Assembly (NCBI GenBank): GCA_016617855.1
Contig: JAECUM010009773.1
Span: forward strand, 1-64,000
Direction of reading: 5' to 3'
DNA length: 64,000 nt
DNA from: Megalonaias nervosa
Taxonomy: Eukaryota; Mollusca; Bivalvia; Unionida; Unionidae
The notes under the pieces: generated by a model
Told to the model about the DNA's origin: nothing
Databases searched by the model: none
What the model saw: only the letters and a program-made list of their open reading frames with translations
Made by a program: the position numbers and the translations under genes
In this document: piece after piece, positions 45,301 to 50,625 of the stretch
Numbering within the stretch: position 1 is the first letter of the stretch
How the letters are laid out: each line of letters begins with the position of its first letter

Positions 45301-46300
45301 TTGATTTCATGACATAATGGCATGAAAAGAAACTTTCGTACATTAGTTTGTCGATTAACTTTATCTTTTTCAAGGACTGAGGCTTATTTTCAAGTACTTT
45401 TCAAGGTAAAAATGATTTTCAAATACTGTTGAAGGATGAATAAAAATTTATGTACTTTTCAAGGTACCATGTGAACCCTGATAAGCAGAAAAGCAGAATT
45501 GAGTTGGATCAACAGAAAAATAAAATCCATCCATTCTGGACCAACTGGAAAAGTTTCTTCAATGTTCATTCATTCAAAATATAACTCTAAATTTCAGTTT
45601 TAAGTAGAACAAAAGGAGATTTTTAAAAAAATTAATGTCAAGTGTGTGACGAAGTTCAAAGGTTGCTGGGTGGTGCTGTGTGCACATTAATATTGTTACC
45701 GTCTCTTGATGAATCTATGGTTATGTATTTATTTTGTAGTACAGCATAAATTCAGTTACTTTGTTTCTTGTACTGTATTCCTTTATTATTAAGCCTTAGG
45801 TAGGAAAATGAAATGAGCATCTAATAAAAAGGTTACTGCATTTGTAAGGGAAAATATGAACTTTTTTTTCTTCCGACTAATACTATACTGCAGTCCCAAG
45901 GTCGTGGAGTAATTACTCAGAAAAAACTTGTTCGTATTTTCCCATACAAATTCAGTAACCAATAATTATTATTGGTATCTTGCACTATATGTTAATTTAA
46001 AAATTTTCTTTAATATAATTTATCAGTAGATGGATTTTGATAGTTTTAGTTTATTTCACGAGACTTGATTTATTTCATGAGACTTGCCATTATTTATATG
46101 TATTCATGCCATACAAAGTATTGTAACTTTTTTCTTTGCATCTTACTGAATTCTACATTATATCTAAAGTATTTTATATTAAGGAATACACCTTGATGCA
46201 GTTTTTTTTTGTATTTCAGGAAGCCATGTTAATCACAATGTCAGCTTTGAGACCAAAACTACATCCAGACAGAGATGGAACATTAGATCCAACTAGATGA
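1599..46300 (+). CDS. SPOUT1: SPOUT1-type RNA methyltransferase, 11 exons, 378 aa
   Basis: Spliced exons: 1599-1640, 7501-7531, 12424-12555, 18516-18604, 23446-23516, 25789-25928, 28037-28167, 30710-30779, 38681-38882, 39549-39696, 46220-46300. They total 1137 nt (378 codons plus TGA) and every phase joins correctly. Residues 1-68 are lysine/glutamate-rich and probably helical. From about residue 70 the protein follows the SPOUT1/C9orf114 family closely: LPGSILDNAQSP (78-89), RTYLAGQIARAA, LQYLECPHYLRK, LDSPHHMR, YWGYTVRLA, DLIIGTSERGD, IVFGGVKGLEA, NTCPNQGIRTIRTEEA. The family is a SPOUT (trefoil-knot, SAM-binding) methyltransferase with an inserted OB-like domain. The human protein is linked to centrosome/kinetochore function and RNA methylation. 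The C-terminal GIRTIRTEEA segment belongs to the knot. Substrate and localisation here are inferred from family. The gene is interrupted by large repeat-filled introns. Uncertainty is confined to exon 1. Confidence 0.95.
5250..6480 (+). repeat. Diverged ~140-bp tandem repeat
   Basis: About eight units share the blocks GATCTTGGATG, AGTAATGAGCAAGATC, GATCTTGCATCTGATTGGCT, GAGCTTGTTAACACTCTGGA and TTTTGATCAAACTTG. Successive anchors lie about 130-150 bp apart (5381, 5641, 5785, 5926 and others). Related copies recur in introns 2 and 3, so this is a dispersed, locally tandem family. Confidence 0.8.
6960..7070 (+). repeat. Two tandem copies of a ~55-bp unit
   Basis: TTTATATACAT, AAGTTACATGTACCATATATG and GGTGTTATGTC occur twice with only a few differences. 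This is a recent local duplication within intron 1. Confidence 0.85.
7501..7531 (+). CDS. SPOUT1: SPOUT1 exon 2 (31-nt microexon)
   Basis: A pyrimidine-rich tract ending in ACAG at 7500 precedes 31 nt encoding TQEWKKLRQE plus one base, followed by a consensus GTAAGT donor at 7532. It reads into exon 3 as an arginine codon split 1/2. The tryptophan-lysine pattern fits the WKKL/WRKW stretch of the family's N-terminal charged region. Confidence 0.85.
9377..9523 (+). mobile_element. hAT-type MITE (147 bp), nested
   Basis: The ends are CAGGGCTGGATTTAG and CTAAATCCAGCACTG, an imperfect inverted repeat with the C-A-G termini of hAT elements. The flanks GATGAAAT (9369-9376) and GATGAACT (9524-9531) are an 8-bp target duplication matching at seven positions. 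AGCTTAGGGCCTC and GCTTAAGGGCCTC recur inside. It has no coding capacity and lies inside the 8147-11390 transposon, so it inserted later. Confidence 0.88.
10829..11152 (-). pseudogene. Frameshifted THAP domain (transposase N-terminus)
   Basis: Reading from 11152 on the minus strand gives MLFCVAYGCNCTLRKG then FFSFPEDKD, the first half of a THAP zinc finger (C-x-x-x-x-C followed by the FFxFP motif). After a change of frame near 11030 it continues as CSLHFSKECYKRDPE and RLKVGAVPDIP, the C-x-x-H and the RLKxGAVP tail of THAP domains. The reading frame ends at a GTAAGT sequence at 10828, a plausible splice donor. Both halves are present but in different frames and the usual internal tryptophan is not seen, so this copy is broken. 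Confidence 0.8.
11447..11599 (+). mobile_element. hAT-type MITE (153 bp) with perfect 8-bp TSD
   Basis: The element begins CAGTGGTTCCCAA and ends TTGGGAACCACTT, inverted repeats matching at 12 of 13 positions. It is flanked on both sides by CTATAGAC (11439-11446 and 11600-11607). An 8-bp target duplication and a CAGTGGTT start are classic for hAT/Charlie-like families. It sits inside an older repeat beginning ACAGTAAAACCTATA. Confidence 0.92.
11815..12295 (+). repeat. 45-bp minisatellite (about 10.5 copies)
   Basis: The unit contains GATTATAGGTGTTTGTACTG, TTGCAGTACCAGGAAGGCTG and GCCAG. Its length of 45 is a multiple of three, so both strands show long stop-free frames (230 aa and 107 aa). 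These are low-complexity artefacts of the repeat rather than genes. It ends about 130 bp upstream of SPOUT1 exon 3. Confidence 0.93.
12424..12555 (+). CDS. SPOUT1: SPOUT1 exon 3 (charged helical segment)
   Basis: The acceptor is TTTTTAAG before 12424. The exon encodes residues 25-68, almost entirely K, R, E, Q and A with heptad-like spacing, so a coiled coil is likely. It ends AGA CTA G before GTCATT at 12556. This donor is weak beyond GT, but it is the only one that avoids the in-frame TAA a few codons later and restores GRNYTVS in exon 4. Confidence 0.88.
12740..13160 (+). repeat. Intron-1-type ~130-bp repeat, 3 copies
   Basis: CTGAACATGTGAATGCTGTAGAGACCATATT, GAGCTTGTGAACACTCTA and CAGCTTGTGAACACATTAGA recur about 130 bp apart (12819, 12949, 13080). 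Each is followed by a TGATCAGATTTG block and ATATAAGCTTATATCATCA-like sequence, matching the 5250-6480 family. Confidence 0.78.
14480..14830 (+). repeat. Intron-1-type ~130-bp repeat, 3 copies
   Basis: TGAGCTTGTTAATACTCTA, GGCTGAACTTAACGTTCTAG and GGCTGGGCTTGTGAACATAC are spaced about 120-135 bp apart. They carry the same GATTTGGTATATAAGCTT context seen in introns 1 and 2. A lone fragment lies at about 15880-15960, cut off by the tRNA-like fragment. Confidence 0.75.
15037..15146 (+). repeat. GT microsatellite and short TA tract
   Basis: An interrupted (GT)n tract at 15037-15075 is followed by (TA)n at about 15129-15146. Both produce spurious low-complexity ORFs. Confidence 0.95.
15965..16036 (-). 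mobile_element. tRNA-like fragment, probably a SINE head
   Basis: On the minus strand the order is GGGTAAGGCATTGGATTC, ATGACCAGAAGG, then TTGCAGTTTAAATTCT. This resembles a tRNA D-arm end, a CAT anticodon loop and a degenerate B box (GGTTCAAATCC type). The acceptor stem and A box are eroded, so it is not a functional tRNA. A tRNA pseudogene is the alternative. Confidence 0.5.
17310..17461. repeat. Long imperfect hairpin (~60-bp arms)
   Basis: The left arm, 17310-17371, has ATTTTATCCTATCTAAAACT, GGTCAGCATCATTAAATG and AGCTAAAAGTA. The right arm, 17404-17461, is its reverse complement with few changes (TTACTTTTAGCTGCATTTAA, CATGCTGACC, AGATAGGATAAATT). About 30 bp separate the arms. It is probably a small foldback MITE. 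Confidence 0.85.
18516..18604 (+). CDS. SPOUT1: SPOUT1 exon 4 (start of SPOUT domain)
   Basis: Acceptor TTACAG ends at 18515 and donor GTGAGT starts at 18605. The exon encodes residues 69-98, including NYTVSIALPGSILDNAQ and RTYLAGQ, the first strand and helix of the SPOUT domain and one of the best conserved blocks of the family. It ends in phase 0. Confidence 0.97.
18657..18790 (+). repeat. ~33-bp tandem repeat (4 copies)
   Basis: CAGTTTAAATTGGTCCCAAT and CCCAACAGTCC-type blocks recur four times just downstream of the exon 4 donor. Confidence 0.85.
20750..23100 (+). mobile_element. Decayed DIRS-like retroelement (RT remnant)
   Basis: At 22906-23100 the translation includes FLGPKGSGTLPPVFDLRALNQ, then FIHAPGFSMETPQ. 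This corresponds to the FxVPKKxGGxRPxxDLRxLN..F.MET reverse-transcriptase motif typical of DIRS/Ngaro-type elements. Upstream to about 20750 there are broken frames with a similar GC-richer composition (for example PLDEDVTSLLADLSS near 20795). Frames are interrupted by stops and by an antisense LINE fragment, so the copy is dead. Boundaries are approximate, and the GC-rich 19779-19960 block may belong to it. Confidence 0.6.
21777..22260 (-). mobile_element. Non-LTR retrotransposon 3' end (LINE fragment)
   Basis: The minus-strand frame from about 22245 to 21978 reads SPTYLSDLTHVYTPARCVRF, then SSDTRILIIP, YGQRSFAYQGPATWNELP, FKSALKTHLF. This is the C-terminal tail found after the reverse transcriptase in many animal LINE families (YGERSFS..AP..WN.LP). 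It is followed by a short 3' UTR ending in an ATT-rich microsatellite at 21777-21798, also typical. The fragment is 5'-truncated. Confidence 0.85.
23446..23516 (+). CDS. SPOUT1: SPOUT1 exon 5
   Basis: Acceptor TTTGTCAG ends at 23445 and donor GTAAGT starts at 23517. It encodes IARAAAIFNIDDIVIFDEL and GQMSK (residues 99-122, last codon split 2/1). This matches the IARACAIF..DEIVVFDE block of the human protein. Confidence 0.97.
23981..24128 (+). repeat. 37-bp tandem repeat, 4 copies
   Basis: GAATGTATGGTATGCCCCAT plus CATCAGGTTTACATAAT recurs at 23981, 24018, 24055 and 24092 with one or two substitutions per copy. Confidence 0.97.
25471..25620 (+). repeat. ~46-bp tandem repeat, 4 copies
   Basis: GTGTCATGTAGCACTTTGAG followed by TCTTTCAT recurs four times with small indels. 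Confidence 0.88.
25789..25928 (+). CDS. SPOUT1: SPOUT1 exon 6
   Basis: Acceptor TGTTTCAG ends at 25788 and donor GTAAGT starts at 25929. It encodes residues 122-169, including VQLARVLQYLECPHYLRKYF and HPDLKYAG, a highly conserved family block. The exon ends one base into a glycine codon. Confidence 0.98.
26185..26560 (+). repeat. ~40-bp minisatellite (about 9-10 copies)
   Basis: CTCAGCACAAGGTCCTCACC followed by CAGTAAGTGCCCTAATTACT recurs at 40-bp intervals, with more divergence in the first copies. Confidence 0.92.
26931..27025. repeat. (ACAT)n microsatellite
   Basis: About 90 bp of nearly pure ATAC/ACAT repeats. It generates a spurious minus-strand YVCM-repeat ORF. Confidence 0.98.
27741..28090 (+). 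repeat. Tandem array of the exon 7 acceptor junction (~88 bp x 4)
   Basis: Units start at 27741, 27828, 27917 and 28007 with TGTGTGATTATG. Each runs through an acceptor-like CAG/GAG, then GTCTACTGAATGCACTTGAC and CACACCACATGA-type exon sequence. Copies 1-3 carry stops soon after the exon-like segment (for example GTGTAA). Only the fourth continues as exon 7. Confidence 0.93.
28037..28167 (+). CDS. SPOUT1: SPOUT1 exon 7
   Basis: It encodes residues 169-212 with LLNALDSPHHMRLEEES, YREGVVLNKP and VDVGLKK. This covers the LDSPHHMR signature and the entry to the inserted OB-like domain. The acceptor CTATCAG is the last of four tandem copies of the same intron/exon junction starting near 27741. 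Only this copy continues into an open, conserved coding sequence. The donor is GTATTC. Confidence 0.97.
29130..30090 (+). mobile_element. Decayed non-LTR retrotransposon reverse transcriptase
   Basis: Motifs appear in order but in different frames: GPDNIGPCLLRTAT near 29140; LTYICNLSIFSEDFPK then IAKVTAIHKS near 29200-29290; a VDLRKS remnant near 29485; GSILGPLFFLQFINDLPLNV near 29650-29710; MIITRQRRA near 29960. These correspond to the RT blocks GxDxIxxxLLK, IxKVxPIxK, LDLxKAF and PQGSxLGPxLFxxxINDL of jockey/CR1-like LINEs. The catalytic YADD block is not found. An internal stretch (29524-29600) is repeated at 29743-29830. Confidence 0.82.
30120..30560 (+). repeat. Two adjacent minisatellites
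   Basis: CCAAAGTAAGAGTCACTACT and GAGTTAAATATCTG recur about five times with indels (30120-30370). TTCATAGTGATACAACGTCA then CTGGTCTCATCCCCAAG recurs three times at about 46-bp spacing (30420-30560). Confidence 0.88.
30710..30779 (+). CDS. SPOUT1: SPOUT1 exon 8
   Basis: Acceptor ATTGTAG ends at 30709. It encodes EVLIDRHLTQGLRVTVKID and NYHT (residues 213-235) plus one base. The RVTV motif matches the family (GLRVTVRL in human). The donor is GTATCC at 30780. Confidence 0.96.
31037..31116. repeat. (GT)n(AT)n(AC)n compound microsatellite
   Basis: A pure GT run followed by an AT run and a short ACAC/ACAT tail. It is self-complementary enough to form a hairpin. Confidence 0.97.
32007..32329. mobile_element. 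Foldback MITE with internal 66-bp repeats
   Basis: The ends AATCTGAAAGGAAAAATG and a matching CCTTTCAGATT terminus are part of arms about 85 bp long, containing GTGACAAAAT and its complement ATTTTGTCAC. Between the arms the unit TATAGTATGATAGACAG, GTCCTATG, GGTCATGGGGGTAATCTGAG recurs at 32105, 32171 and 32237 (66 bp). A minus-strand 84-aa frame is just the repeat. No clear target duplication is seen. Confidence 0.82.
32699..32792. repeat. Hairpin with 27-bp near-perfect arms
   Basis: GTCTGGTTCCCTGCTTCGTA plus TGCTCCC is followed after about 40 bp by the reverse complement, with a single difference. A partial ACCAGACTAAAGT sequence lies just upstream at 32667. It is probably a very short MITE. 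Confidence 0.9.
33853..33990. mobile_element. Dispersed repeat fragment ending CAGGTTTTACTGTA
   Basis: GCCTGCTATGAGAGACTACC, then TGTCTTGAGAGACCGC, GGTGGTCTCTCATAACAGG and TTTTACTGTA form an imperfect inverted structure. ACAGTAAAACC-type ends recur at 11425, and a related CAGTAGAACCCCA occurs at 28215. These resemble widespread DNA-transposon-derived repeats of marine invertebrates; the superfamily is not assigned. Confidence 0.5.
34824..35035 (+). repeat. Direct duplication (~80 bp)
   Basis: TTTCAAATATAGATTGTTTG, AAACTGGCTGTTAAGT and AAACAAAGCAAATCAAGACC occur twice about 130 bp apart with few changes. Confidence 0.93.
36950..38250 (+). mobile_element. DIRS-like tyrosine recombinase remnant
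   Basis: At 37462-37671 the frame contains IQDLFALSSSCCVFEMHALS, IDLNYVQFRSD, SSVILMTQSGFLKT. This corresponds to the DIRS/Ngaro recombinase region of the form FLVALASxxRVSExHALS...F...TxPGFLxK. Upstream, 37195-37389 contains a YLFEDNKLFQSKSRTL segment like the SALF..GL.Y.TI N-terminal part. Downstream, 37692-37916 continues in another frame with REAKLQDHGTQPWMLSE. Several frameshifts and stops make it non-functional. Boundaries are approximate. Confidence 0.72.
38281..38520 (+). repeat. Possible terminal repeat of the DIRS-like element
   Basis: AAATTATGTTTCTCCCAAAA, TGCTTACATGATCATATT and, further on, GGGGAGTTAATCTGTAAGAG lie just after the recombinase remnant. A diverged version of the same order occurs at 41599-41780 (AAATTATGTTTCTCTGAGAA ... 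GGGGAGGTAATGGGC). Being at the 3' side of the coding remnant suggests an element terminus. Confidence 0.45.
38681..38882 (+). CDS. SPOUT1: SPOUT1 exon 9
   Basis: Acceptor TTTTTCACAG ends at 38680 and donor GTAAGT starts at 38883. It encodes residues 236-303 with the conserved GLYWGYTVRLA-type block (here GVYWGYTVRLA), then GGYDLIIGTSERGD. The GTSERG loop is characteristic of the SPOUT1 family. Confidence 0.98.
38883..39548 (+). other. SPOUT1 intron 9
   Basis: A short intron. It includes a small duplication of GATCCAAG/GATGACTG sequence at 39017-39140 and a pure (CT)n tract at about 39271-39338 followed by CA repeats to 39370. These give two spurious Leu-Ser ORFs. Confidence 0.9.
39271..39370. 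repeat. (CT)n then (CA)n microsatellite
   Basis: About 68 bp of uninterrupted CT is followed by imperfect CACA. It lies about 180 bp upstream of exon 10. Confidence 0.98.
39549..39696 (+). CDS. SPOUT1: SPOUT1 exon 10
   Basis: Acceptor CATGTCAG ends at 39548 and the first donor, GTAACA, starts at 39697. It encodes residues 303-352: HAMIVFGGVKGLEA through NTCPNQGIRTIRTE. The last 25 nt and the donor are repeated about nine times downstream at 99-bp spacing. The first donor is taken as the normal one because exon 11 then directly restores RTEEA. Confidence 0.96.
39672..40540 (+). repeat. 99-bp tandem array of the exon 10 donor junction
   Basis: Units begin with the exon 10 segment encoding GIRTIRTE at 39672, 39771, 39870, 39969, 40068, 40167, 40266, 40365 and 40464. 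A degraded tenth copy starts near 40516. Each unit holds the exon edge ACTGAG followed by GTAA, then about 74 bp of intron. As 99 is divisible by 3 and the units lack in-frame stops, exon 10 reads through as an open frame to 40540. The opposite strand is also open. Confidence 0.95.
41599..41900. mobile_element. 302-bp element with ~50-bp terminal inverted repeats
   Basis: GCAAATTTTTAAGTAAATTA, TGTTTCTCTGAGAA and CCCATCACATTA on the left reappear as TAATGTGATTGGGC, TTCTCGGAGAAACATAATG and CTTAAAAATTTGC on the right. The interior contains GGGGAGGTAATGGGCAAAAG and TTATTGCCCTTTGTCTATTG, shared with 55694-55745. It is either a MITE or the fused termini of a DIRS-like element. Confidence 0.72.
41930..42790 (+). 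repeat. ~135-bp satellite (about 6 copies)
   Basis: GGTCCTAAATAAAAATGCTG, GATCTGACATCCAATATGG, CATGGCAGCCATCTT and ATGGGGTTTTCACTAAAA recur at about 41937, 42072, 42205, 42337, 42469 and 42615. Spacing is 132-146 bp with moderate divergence. It resembles intron-resident repeats common in molluscs (inference). Confidence 0.85.
44216..45480. mobile_element. hAT-like non-autonomous element, 1.27 kb
   Basis: The left end is CAGGATTCATACACC and the right end, reverse complemented, is CAGGGTTCACATGG. Subterminal AATTCAAGGACTTTTC and TACTTTTCAAGGT motifs lie at the two ends. The immediate flanks share only ATAAG (44211-44215 and 45481-45485), so a full 8-bp duplication is not shown. No transposase is recognised inside; the 104-aa minus frame at 44572-44886 matches nothing I know. 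Confidence 0.65.
46220..46300 (+). CDS. SPOUT1: SPOUT1 exon 11 (terminal coding exon)
   Basis: Acceptor TATTTCAG ends at 46219. It encodes EAMLITMSALRPKLHPDRD and seven more residues before TGA at 46298-46300 (residues 353-378). EAMLITMSALRP matches EAILISLAALQP in human. No AATAAA is evident in the few hundred bases after the stop, so the 3' UTR end is not assigned. Confidence 0.97.
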   Translation, partial: EAMLITMSALRPKLHPDRDGTLDPTR

Positions 46301-47029
46301 CAACCTTTTCAATGAATTTATAATTTTTCATAATTTGTGCATTTCAGTTTGTTTTATCTAAACTAACAAGAAAGATTGAAAGGAAGGATCATGTCCCTGT
46401 GTATGTCCCTCATTAACTTTCTATCCTTGAGGTTTAGCTCTTTTATATAAGGCAGGCTGCTATTAGAGATGATAATATCTGTGTTGGTTTATCAGTCAAA
46501 CATGAAACACCAAGGTTGCAAATATAGTTTACCTGCCAGAAAGATGGAGAAATTCTTCACCCATTAGGCTGAGTCCAAATGCAAACTGCATGGACCCAGA
46601 TTTGCTGTTGCATAATGCACCAGTAGATTTTGGTCTGTGCAGTTTGTTAGGACTAATCAGCAGAACTATTAATGCAAGCCCTGAAATGCTGGTGCATTAT
46701 GCGATGGCTCACAGTTTCTGTTGTTTTCAGTTGATCTCGATTTACAAGTGTGTCTGGCATTTTTCTGCTTTTAGAAAAACTCATGATTTTTAACTGTGTA
46801 GCAGATCTGGAATAATTGGAAGCATGTTTAATTGATTACTAATTTTTACAGTAACAGGGATTTTGATCTGATTTTTTTTTGTTAGTAATTTCAGTTGAAA
46901 TCACTCTGTAATGAAGGTTACTCTCTGATTACAACATGATTACATTTTCATGTATATATACTTACACCATAAACTGATTTTGGTTTCACCTACAAAGCAT
47001 AGGTGAGATATAGGCATCACTTTTATTAC

Positions 47030-47760
47030 ATTGTTGTTTGTATCATCTTTGTAGGTGTCAACCTCAAGCTTTCGCATTTATCTGTTTCTCGGAGGTACTT
47101 TGCACCATGGGCAAAAGTAGATCACAGCGACATGTTTTGTGTACCAGTAATGACTCTATTTTCACATTTAGCTCATTTTCTCTGACAGCCATGATGTTGA
47201 TGGGTGTATTCATCTTGGAGGGTACTACACAGGGGGGCAAAAGTAGGTCAGAATGACCTACATTTCATATTCCAACAATTACATTATGGTTTATCATTTA
47301 TCCAATTTTCTCAAATACTGTACATGAAGTCATCATACCTGATGGATGCATTCTGGTTAATACATACTACTCACCATGGGCAAAAGTATGTCTCCTTGAC
47401 CAACTTTTTACACTCCAGAAATTATGTTTTTGCATTTAGGGCTGTACCATTTAAACATACATGGTACCCAGAGAAGGCAGTTTTTACAAAATATATGCCA
47501 GGGTACTTTGATTTCACACAGTTCATATTAAAATGATAAGAAAATTCTAAATTGCATCTATGGGTGAGTACTCCACTTTCAAAGTGCCTTCCTTGGGTCC
47601 CATGTATGTTTTAATGGAACAGCCTTTAGCTTGGTTTTTCTGACACTGTTGAATGTACAGTCATGAAACTTGATGGGTGTACATTACCTTAGGGATATTA
47701 ATCACGTCAGTATTGTTAAGATTACAATAACCTACTTTTCATGCACTAGTGACTTTAGAA
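47030..47760 (+). repeat. Diverged ~140-bp satellite (4-5 copies)
   Basis: Units share CACCATGGGCAAAAGTA with a following GGTCA..GTGACCTAC-type segment, then TTACATTTAGCTCATTTTCTC and a CTTGATGGATGCAT-type segment. Anchors lie near 47103, 47229, 47371 and, more weakly, 47685. Confidence 0.7.
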
Positions 47761-48028
47761 AGTTTTTGGATTATGCCACATCAGAACAGGCAAGACAGCA
47801 TTCCAGAATTATAAACATTAAGCTGCTTATAGTCTTTTTGCATTTTTTACATTATTTTATGACCAGTTTTACATTTGCCATGTCATCTCTCAGCAAATTA
47901 TTGTGGTTGTAAATGACATTTACCATATCATATCTCAGCAAATTATTATCTAGTCTATATATTTATACATAAAAAAGTTCAAATTCTATTGATGCTTTGG
48001 ATGGGAGGTAGCAGAGTTTGTTATGTCA

Positions 48029-48268
48029 GGGGACCTCGGGTGGCCAAGTGGTCTAAAGCACTCGCCTTTACCAATCACTGCCATCTCACCCCTGTCTGTG
48101 TGGGTTTGAGTCTCAGGCTTGGCCAATGTGGGTATGTGAAAAAGTTTGCCTGTAGCTTCACATGGGTCGGTGGTTCTAACCAGGGTTTTCCCCGTTTTCT
48201 TTCTCCACCATTTATACTGGCCCCCATGTATAGTCTATCATGTACCGAAAAATGGCATTAAAACCCAA
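48029..48268 (+). mobile_element. tRNA-derived SINE, full length
   Basis: The 5' head has an A box (GTGGCCAAGTGGTC) and a B box (GGGTTTGAGTCTC) of a Leu/Ser-type tRNA. A shared body follows (TTCACATGGGTCGGTGG, TTCTCCACCA, TATACTGG, CATGTATAG) with an AAATGGCATTAAA tail. The same order occurs at 58147-58393, and the 3' half at 49821. It is similar in layout to mollusc V-type SINEs; the family name is inferred. Confidence 0.87.
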
Positions 48269-49420
48269 ATATTGTGTCAAATTTTAGAGCAAACGATATA
48301 GAAGTGGAATGGAAATAAGTATTCATTGTATTCAAGTTACGAAGATTTGATATTAGGTAGGCTATTATACAAGATGCATAAGAGACAAGACACAAAAAAA
48401 GTGTCATTAGACCAATATTCACACCTGGATGACATAGTTTGGTCATTGGATCTTTTAAATTTATGTTTTGCAATAGTTTGATAAATGATGATAAGCAGGG
48501 AAGTCAATTTTCATTTTGGTTTCTGTACTGTAACTTCTTTCACTCCTCATTGATGAATATTCTTCATAGATCTTCCTAGGCCAGGTATCCATCCTAAATA
48601 AGGTGTCCATGGATTGTTTTTGCCTCTTGTCTAGACATTCAAAAGGTCAAAGCCTTATTTTCAGTTGGAGTGAAAACTGCTGTAAAACTGTTTTTTTAAA
48701 TAAACTTAAATTTAAAACAAAATAGCTTAGAAACCATAATTGATAAATCTAATTTTGCTAATAAGAAGTACATGTACAGTAAATGTGGGTGGACAAGGAC
48801 ACAGGGCAAGGGGTAAGCGTCCACTGTGAGTAGTGGATGTCCACTACCTCAGGTGGGTTTGCCCCAAGTCTAGTGGAAATCCATTGAATATAATGGGATG
48901 CCATCAAGGTTTTTATTGCAGCCATAGTGGTTGTACCTCTTGCTGATCTTATTGTATTTGCTGCACGAGTCAACCCACTAGACAAACAGATGGGGGAAAC
49001 CTTTACAGCATAAACCTGACCAAGGCAGGCAGAACTGGGTACCACAATTTTGTACCATGGTATACCACTGTATTTCTGAACATACTGTGATATGTACCAC
49101 AATATACCACAGTTATATTAGGGACCAACAATTTAATGTTCTGGGACAGGGGCCTGACTTTTTAAAAATATTACTGCCTGTTAATGGCTGGAAAAAATGT
49201 CATGCTCTGATTTATAGCAAAATAGTATAATATCTATTATATTATTTGAAATAAATTAATTATCTTGAGATTAAAGAAATTAAAATGACTTCAAAAAAAT
49301 CACAGCCCATCCCCACCCCCAAAAATTATATGGTCAGTACCCTTATAGCAGATGAATTTGCTTTGTGTATGTTGTATAAGTTATAATCTAAAAACTGTAA
49401 ATGGTTAATCTTACATTATA

Positions 49421-49590
49421 GCTAACACCAACTGCACTAAAATTAGACAGCTTGTTAATATAAATAAAAAGTTTTGTCACTGAAGCCTACAATTTACTAG
49501 CTAGCTGACACCAATTGCACTAAAATTAGAAAGCTTGTTAATATGAATAAATAAAAAGTGTTGTCACTGAAGCCTACAATTTACTAGCTA
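49421..49590 (+). repeat. Direct duplication (~80 bp)
   Basis: CACTAAAATTAGA, AGCTTGTTAATA, TTGTCACTGAAGCCTACAAT and TTACTAGCTA occur twice in tandem with few differences. Confidence 0.93.
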
Positions 49591-49820
49591 CACTTGTTAA
49601 CATAATCATAAGGAAAACTTTGTGTAGGGTGTCAACACCCAGGCAGGAAAACTTTGTGGGATGTCAACACCCAGGCAAGATGCTTACCAGGGAGGGCCAG
49701 TAAACATAAAAACATTGCTCAGCAAACAAGAAAATATTTACTTGGATTGAAAAATTACATAAAATTTGACTGGAAGCCAACTTCTATCCTGAAACTCACA
49801 GAATGATTCGCAGTTCTTAA

Positions 49821-49962
49821 ACTTGCCAGTAGCTTCTCATGGGTCGGTGGTTCTTCCTGGGGTTATCCCGGGTTCTTCCTCCACCAGTTATACTGGCCGC
49901 CATGTATAGCCTATCTTGTGCTGAAAAATGGCATTAAACCCTACAACAACAACAACAACAGC
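49821..49962 (+). mobile_element. 5'-truncated SINE copy
   Basis: It starts within the body (CTTGCCAGTAGCTTCTCATG) and continues GGGTCGGTGGTTCTTCC, CCACCAGTTATACTGGC, GCTGAAAAATGGCATTAAAC and ends in a (CAA)n tail. It lacks the tRNA head seen in the other two copies. Confidence 0.9.
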
Positions 49963-50089
49963 AGTTTTTACAAAGGAATGTGTACTTGACATATTAACAT
50001 GTGCTAGCAAATAACTAAATAAATGACATTCTTTATAATCCAAAATTTTCAGAAAGTTGGGTTTGGTGCAAATATCTTTCACAACATCC

Positions 50090-50138
50090 AATAATAATAA
50101 TAATAATAATAATAAAGATGATAATAATATTTTGAATT
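50090..50138. repeat. (AAT)n microsatellite
   Basis: A run of AATAAT about 25 bp long, followed by imperfect units. Confidence 0.9.
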
Positions 50139-50497
50139 ATTTTGTCATGAAAAATGAAAACATGCTTTTAGTATCATTAAATTCATAAGATTACTCAGGA
50201 ATTTCCATCCATTCCTTTCTAATGGAAACTATATAATTACTGGTATAATCAAAAAATACTGTAGTATGTACCACCCCAAAAATACAGGTTATGCCAATAT
50301 TATTGCACACATCTAATGGTAATACCTTTACATCTACTACATTTCTTGTGGTATTTATCAGTATCCTAGCAGGGGATACATTTAGATTAATGTGCATAAC
50401 AGAAAAAAAATACAAAGTTTTTAATTTCTTAGCTGTTCTTCCATCCTTATGCATGACAAAGCAGACATCAGAAAAATAGCCTAGCTCCAATGCACAT

Positions 50498-50625
50498 CCA
50501 TGTTGATCAATTACATTTACATTCATGTTGGTCAATTACATTTACATTCATGTTGGTCAATTACATGTACATCCATGTTGCTCAATTTCACGTACATCCA
50601 TGTTGATCAATTACATTTACATACA
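50498..50625 (+). repeat. ~25-bp tandem repeat (5 copies)
   Basis: CATGTTGGTCAATTACATTT plus ACATT recurs five times with one to four changes per copy. Confidence 0.93.

Larger units (their letters stand above)
40541..46219 (+). other. Remainder of SPOUT1 intron 10
   Basis: After the 99-bp array there is AT-rich unassigned sequence to about 41590. It is followed by a TIR-bounded element (41599-41900), a ~135-bp satellite (41930-42790), unassigned sequence, and a hAT-like element (44216-45480). No further exon is visible before 46220. Confidence 0.7.

Noticed and set aside
47989..48261. 90-aa ORF
   Set aside because: It is almost wholly the translation of the SINE at 48029-48268.
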